Of a stretch of 64,000 nt of DNA, positions 60,199-64,000 are shown piece by piece. The notes under the pieces were generated by a model. It was not told the DNA's origin. It saw only the letters and a list, made by a program, of their open reading frames with translations, and did not search any database. This DNA comes from Burkholderia savannae (GTDB lineage Bacteria; Pseudomonadota; Gammaproteobacteria; Burkholderiales; Burkholderiaceae). The stretch lies in contig NZ_CP013418.1 in NCBI RefSeq assembly GCF_001524445.2, forward strand, positions 1,798,001 through 1,862,000, given 5' to 3'. Positions within the stretch are counted from its first letter, which is position 1; each line of letters starts with the position of its first letter. Position numbers and translations under genes: made by a program.

Positions 60199-62373
60199 TC
60201 AGTAGTCGAACGCAACCGTCACCCCGACCGTGCGCCCGAGGCCGACCTGCGCGAGATTGCCCGTCGGCGCGCGGAACGCATACGTGCGGTAGTCGCGGTT
60301 CGTCAGGTTCTGCGCATAGAGCGTGAGCTCGACGTCGCGGCGCACGCGCCAGCCGAGCGACGCGTCGACGAGCGCATAGCCGCCCTGGCGCAGCTTGTTC
60401 GCGACGTCGAAGTACTGCGCGCCGACCCAGCGCACCGCGACGCGCGGCCGGACCGTGCCGACGCTCGTCGGCACGTCGCCGCCCACGTTCAGCGTGAAGC
60501 CGTAGCGCGGCGCGAACGGAACGTCGTTGCCGGCGCACGCGGCGCAGCCGAACGGATCGACGTAGCTGCGGAACGTCGCGTGGTTGAAGAAGCCGTCGAG
60601 CGCCGCCGTCCAGCCGCGCGCGATGCCCCATTCGACGCCGAACTCGACGCCCGTCGAGCGCGTGTCGCCGACGTTGCGCAGCGATTGGTAGCCGAGCGGA
60701 TCGCTGCCGTAGAGTTGCGCATTGCGGATGTCGATCCGATAGAGCGCCACGCTGCCGCGCAGCTTCTGCCCGGTGTACCGCGCGCCGAGCTCGTAGCTCA
60801 CCGCGCGCTCGGGGCCGAAGCCTTGCGCATCCGCGAGGCTCGACGGCGCGAGATTGAAGCCGCCCGGCTTGTAGCCCTGCGACACGTTCGCATAGACGCG
60901 CCACGCCGGATCGATCTGATAGCCGGCGGACAGCTTGCCGAGAATCCGGTTGCCTGCCATCCCGCTCGCGCCGGCGAACGGCGCGTATGTCGACGCGGAC
61001 GCCATCGCCGTGCCGGCGAACTGCGTCCAGGCCTGATCGCGCGACGCCCGCAGGCCGGCCGACAGATCGAGCGCGCCCGTCACGTGCCACGTGACGTCGC
61101 CGTAAGCGGCGATCGACTTGCTCTCGTTGCTCGACGCGGTCGTCGACAGATTGACGACCGACGGAATCATCATGTCGTTGACGTACGTGCGCGACTGATG
61201 CACGTCCTGCCGATACAGGCCGAACACCGCGTCCCAGCGCCGGCCGGGCGCATGCGTCGCGAGCCGCAGTTCCTGGACGTTCTGCCGCCAGTTCTCCGGC
61301 TGCTGCACGAAGTACTGGAGAAACGGGAAGCGCCGCTCGATGTCGAGCGTCTGCCACGCGGAAACCGCCGACAGACGCCAGTCGCCGATGTCGTAGCGCC
61401 CGGACAGCGCGTAGCTGTTCCCGCAGCGGCGCATGTACGACTCCGCGTATTGCGCGGGCAGCCGCGGATCGATGTTCGCGGTGCGGCCGCCGATGTCGTC
61501 GAAGGGCACGTAGATATCCTGCGTCGCCTTCGCGCAATCGCGCCCGACCGATACGTTCACTTCCCACGGCGCGCCGGTCGGCGCGACGCGCAGCTTCGCG
61601 CTGCCTGCCAATGAGCGGGAACCGCCCTGATGATCCGCGCCGCTCACCGGATTGCGCAGATCGCCGGGCGCGTCGACGTGCGCGAGCGACACCGCGCCGT
61701 ACAGCAAATCCTTGACGAGCGGCCCCGCGACCTCCGCCTGCTCGACGTTGCCGCCGCGGCTCGAGACGCCCGCCCGCAGGTGCACGCGCGGCGTGTTGTC
61801 GGGCGGCATCGTGACGATGTTCAGCACGCCGCCTTCCGCGCTCTTGCCGTACAGCGTGCCCTGCGGCCCCTTCAGCAACTCGACGCGATCGACGCTCATG
61901 AGCGTCTGCGACGCGAACGTGGGCAACTGCGGCACGCCGTCGACGTACACGGTCAGCGCCGGATTGTAGAAATCCTGCGCCGACGTGACGCCTCGCAAGC
62001 CGATCAGCGGAAACAGCAGCGAACCGCCGCCCGTCATCTGCACGCCGGGCAGCACGCGCGCGAGATCGAGCGTGTTCGCGATCTGCGCGTCGTCGAGCGC
62101 CGGCTGCTCGACGACGACCGCCGCGCCGTTGAGGGTCGCGAGCGGCTGATCGCGCTTGCTCGCGGTGACGGTCACCGCGGACAGCTCGGTGGCCTGCGCC
62201 GCGCCGGGCGGCAAGCCGGCCCGAGCCGGAGCGCCGTCCGGCCGCTGCGCCGGCGATGCGTCGGCCGCGCTTGCGCGGGCGATGCCCGCCAAAGAAATGA
62301 GAGAAACCGCTACTGCCGTTGCAAAGGCGTTCGACGCCTGGAGCCTGCCCCGCCAGGCCCGCTGATACCGCAT
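60199..62373 (-). CDS. TonB-dependent siderophore receptor (FyuA-like)
   Basis: A 724-aa outer-membrane receptor. A signal peptide (AFATAVAVSLISLAGIARA) is followed by a TonB-box-like LSAVTVTASKRD, the plug domain (IANTLDLARVLPGVQM, GLRGVTSAQDFYNPALTVYVDGVPQ in parts, LLKGPQGTLYGKSAEGGVL), and a 22-strand-type barrel with the closing strand TVGVTVAFDY ending in an aromatic residue. The architecture and neighbours (two ABC half-transporters, AraC-type regulator, Fur-like box) fit uptake of a ferric siderophore such as yersiniabactin or pyochelin type; the ligand is inferred. The start has AAGGAG eight bases upstream. Confidence 0.92.
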   Translation of the reverse strand: MRYQRAWRGRLQASNAFATAVAVSLISLAGIARASAADASPAQRPDGAPARAGLPPGAAQATELSAVTVTASKRDQPLATLNGAAVVVEQPALDDAQIANTLDLARVLPGVQMTGGGSLLFPLIGLRGVTSAQDFYNPALTVYVDGVPQLPTFASQTLMSVDRVELLKGPQGTLYGKSAEGGVLNIVTMPPDNTPRVHLRAGVSSRGGNVEQAEVAGPLVKDLLYGAVSLAHVDAPGDLRNPVSGADHQGGSRSLAGSAKLRVAPTGAPWEVNVSVGRDCAKATQDIYVPFDDIGGRTANIDPRLPAQYAESYMRRCGNSYALSGRYDIGDWRLSAVSAWQTLDIERRFPFLQYFVQQPENWRQNVQELRLATHAPGRRWDAVFGLYRQDVHQSRTYVNDMMIPSVVNLSTTASSNESKSIAAYGDVTWHVTGALDLSAGLRASRDQAWTQFAGTAMASASTYAPFAGASGMAGNRILGKLSAGYQIDPAWRVYANVSQGYKPGGFNLAPSSLADAQGFGPERAVSYELGARYTGQKLRGSVALYRIDIRNAQLYGSDPLGYQSLRNVGDTRSTGVEFGVEWGIARGWTAALDGFFNHATFRSYVDPFGCAACAGNDVPFAPRYGFTLNVGGDVPTSVGTVRPRVAVRWVGAQYFDVANKLRQGGYALVDASLGWRVRRDVELTLYAQNLTNRDYRTYAFRAPTGNLAQVGLGRTVGVTVAFDY

Positions 62374-62571
62374 GAAACACACTCCTTGATGATCTCGTAG
62401 GACGGCCGGCGGACTCCTCGTGCGATCGTGCCTCACGAGCAATCCCGTGTCGTCGTGGGCGCGCGCCATGACGAGACGAAGCCGTCGCGCGCCCGAGGGC
62501 GCGTGAAGCCGCCGAAACCGACCGGCTCTCCCGGAATGAGCGAATCGTCTCGACGGCGGCGACTGGAATTG

Positions 62572-62597
62572 CAATAATGATAACAATTCTCATTTAC
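62572..62597. promoter_or_regulatory. Fur-like box in receptor/araC divergent promoter
   Basis: AATAATGATAACAATTCTCA contains successive NATWAT-type hexamers as in Fur boxes, in the 285-bp gap between the TonB receptor and the AraC-type gene. Expected effect: repression of the receptor-ABC operon, and perhaps of the regulator, when iron is plentiful. Confidence 0.7.
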
Positions 62598-62658
62598 ATT
62601 GCCACCCCGATCGGATCGACTTCTACCCCGATCGGTATGTGCGCGGAGACGATCACCG

Positions 62659-63621
62659 ATGCCTGCTACCAGTCCTACGCATGCGACAACACCCGAAGTC
62701 GCGATATCGACGCTGCTCGCGGATTCCACGCCGCCCCCCGAATCCGCGCCCGACTGCCGGCTGCTGCGCGTCGCGTTGCAGGACGGCATCGACGTGCTCG
62801 TCTGGCAAGGCGAGCTGCGGCAGCCGGTCTCGATGAACCTTCGCGACGACTGGGGCCGCGTGCATTTCTGTTGCGCGCTGCAGGGCCGCTCGCGCTTCTC
62901 GATCGACACCGGCGTCCGCGAAACCGAGCATGTGCTGTCGGCGGGCACGGGATGCATCAGCTACACGCCCGATTGCAGCGGCCGCGCGATGCATGCGGGC
63001 CGAATCGAAAGCGTGACCGTGTCGATCCGGCCGGATCTCGTGCGCGAGCTCGCGCCCGATCTCGACACGGCGCTTCAGCGCAAGCTCGATTCGGCGCGCT
63101 GTTGCGCGCCATGCCGATGCGACGCCGAGATGCGCGCGACCGCGCAGGCGCTGAGCCATGCGCTGCAAGACAGGCATCGATGCGCGCAGGGCCGCTCGGG
63201 CCGCCCGTCGCTGTGGCTGCTCGGGCAGAGCCTCGCGCTCGCGAGCCTCGTGATCGAGGCGCACGGCGAGCCCGCGCAGCACGCGTGGCCGCTGCCGGCC
63301 GCGGACCGGCAAAAGCTGCTGCGCGCGCGCGATCTGCTGCTCGCGGATCTGAGCCGCGCGCCGACGATCGCGGCGCTCGCCAAGGAAACGGGGCTCAGCG
63401 TGCTCAAGCTCAAGCGCGGCTTTCGCCAGTTGTTCGATCACAGCGTCTACGGGCTCTTCCAGCACGAGCGGATGCACGAGGCGCGCCGTCGGCTGGCGTG
63501 CGCCGACATGCCGGTGATGACCGTCGCCGCCGACATGGGCTACGCGAACGCGAGCCATTTCACGGCGGCGTTCCAGAAGCAGTTCGGCGTCAACCCGTCG
63601 GCGTTCAAGCATCGCCGCTGA
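62659..63621 (+). CDS. AraC family transcriptional regulator (PchR/YbtA-like)
   Basis: A 320-aa regulator. The N-terminal part (about 20-200) is a variable sensing domain including WGRVHFCCALQGRSRFSID and a GCISYTPDC segment rich in cysteine. The C-terminal double helix-turn-helix is typical AraC (APTIAALAKETGLSVLKLK, then MTVAADMGYANASHFTAAF with QFGVNPSAFK). It is divergent from the TonB-receptor operon, the position of PchR and YbtA, which activate siderophore receptors in the presence of the siderophore. GGAG upstream supports this ATG over one 20 codons earlier. Confidence 0.92.
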   Translation: MPATSPTHATTPEVAISTLLADSTPPPESAPDCRLLRVALQDGIDVLVWQGELRQPVSMNLRDDWGRVHFCCALQGRSRFSIDTGVRETEHVLSAGTGCISYTPDCSGRAMHAGRIESVTVSIRPDLVRELAPDLDTALQRKLDSARCCAPCRCDAEMRATAQALSHALQDRHRCAQGRSGRPSLWLLGQSLALASLVIEAHGEPAQHAWPLPAADRQKLLRARDLLLADLSRAPTIAALAKETGLSVLKLKRGFRQLFDHSVYGLFQHERMHEARRRLACADMPVMTVAADMGYANASHFTAAFQKQFGVNPSAFKHRR

Positions 63622-64000
63622 CGATTCGTCCGGCGACATCCGGGCCTTGCGCGATATCCGCATGACGCGCTCTTTCGCGGCATCGCCCGTCGCTGTCCGC
63701 ACCCCGGCTGCGCCCTCCCCCCCCTCTTTTCGCCCGATGCGGATGCCGCGCCATCCGTGTCGGGCGAGCGTTTTTCGGCGGCGGCCGGATACCGATACGA
63801 GCGCAAATAAACCCGTTTCGGGTAGAGGCTCTAAACAATAACGCTTATCGTTCTCAATAATAAGAAGCACGACAAATCGAGGCAGCGCGCGTCGCACAGC
63901 GCCGTTGCACTCGGGGCAGGCAGACGATGGCTCGCCGATCCTCAAACGGATCTTTCAGGCGGCCGCCGATCGATTGCGCGTGTCGCTCGAAGGCCGCGCG
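63622..64000. other. Right edge: promoter region of a gene outside the window
   Basis: It contains a Fur-like AT-rich patch at 63833-63872 and then GC-rich DNA. An open frame reading DDGSPILKRIFQAAADRLR runs off the right end and looks coding, but the only in-frame start I see is a TTG at about 63907 without a Shine-Dalgarno site, so I do not call a gene. Confidence 0.4.
63833..63872 (+). promoter_or_regulatory. Second Fur-like box near right edge
   Basis: An AT-rich patch within GC-rich DNA: AATAACGCTTATCGTTCTCA and then ATAATAAG; the complement reads GAGAACGATAAGCGTTATTG, similar to Fur sites. It suggests that an iron-regulated gene starts just beyond the window. Confidence 0.55.

Overview
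The window is a high-GC stretch of a Burkholderia genome, most likely the B. pseudomallei / thailandensis group and probably the second chromosome. The basis is protein content (a 2-methylcitrate cluster of the acnD-prpF type, a cyanide-insensitive bd oxidase, a YqaE-type protein, DUF1842/DUF1843 proteins), GC-rich codon use, and many intergenic tandem arrays of 7-bp units, a known trait of this group. Species is inferred from gene content only. I saw no rRNA, tRNA, CRISPR array, prophage or complete insertion sequence.

Layout. 1-6400: 5' end of a threonine aldolase gene, a truncated glycine-zipper gene, the bd-oxidase operon cydA-cydB-DUF2474 behind a perfect FNR/ANR-type box, then on the minus strand a YqaE/Pmp3 membrane peptide, an ASCH-domain protein and a squalene/phytoene synthase. 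6400-18160: a small ribbon-helix-helix-like protein, a VOC protein, a secreted phosphodiesterase, a 73-aa protein, then on the minus strand a 1330-aa DUF748/AsmA-like protein, a DUF1254 lipoprotein and an LprI-like periplasmic protein. 18160-30000: copper ATPase copA behind a CueR-type promoter, with recently duplicated metal-binding domains and a MITE-like element at its stop codon; then DUF4087, GNAT, MFS, a 51-aa protein behind a double palindrome, a long disordered membrane protein, MgtC-like and AGE-family proteins.

30000-39000: a divergent LysR/MFS pair, a chemoreceptor, and the most interesting locus: a minus-strand operon of one DUF1843 peptide and two DUF1842 proteins that share a gap-free 52-residue GDL-motif tail, followed by a radical SAM/SPASM maturase. 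It looks like a peptide- or protein-modifying (RiPP-like) system with three substrates; a lux-box-like palindrome lies upstream.

39600-48030: propionate catabolism. prpB-prpC-acnD-prpF form a minus-strand operon with a sigma-54 promoter, and the activator prpR is divergent. 48480-55850: a second chemoreceptor, two methyltransferases, proline iminopeptidase, a second MITE-like element and an L,D-transpeptidase. 56100-64000: an iron-uptake locus with two fused ABC permease-ATPases (YbtP/YbtQ-like), a TonB-dependent receptor and a divergent AraC-type regulator, with Fur-like boxes in the divergent promoter and near the right edge.
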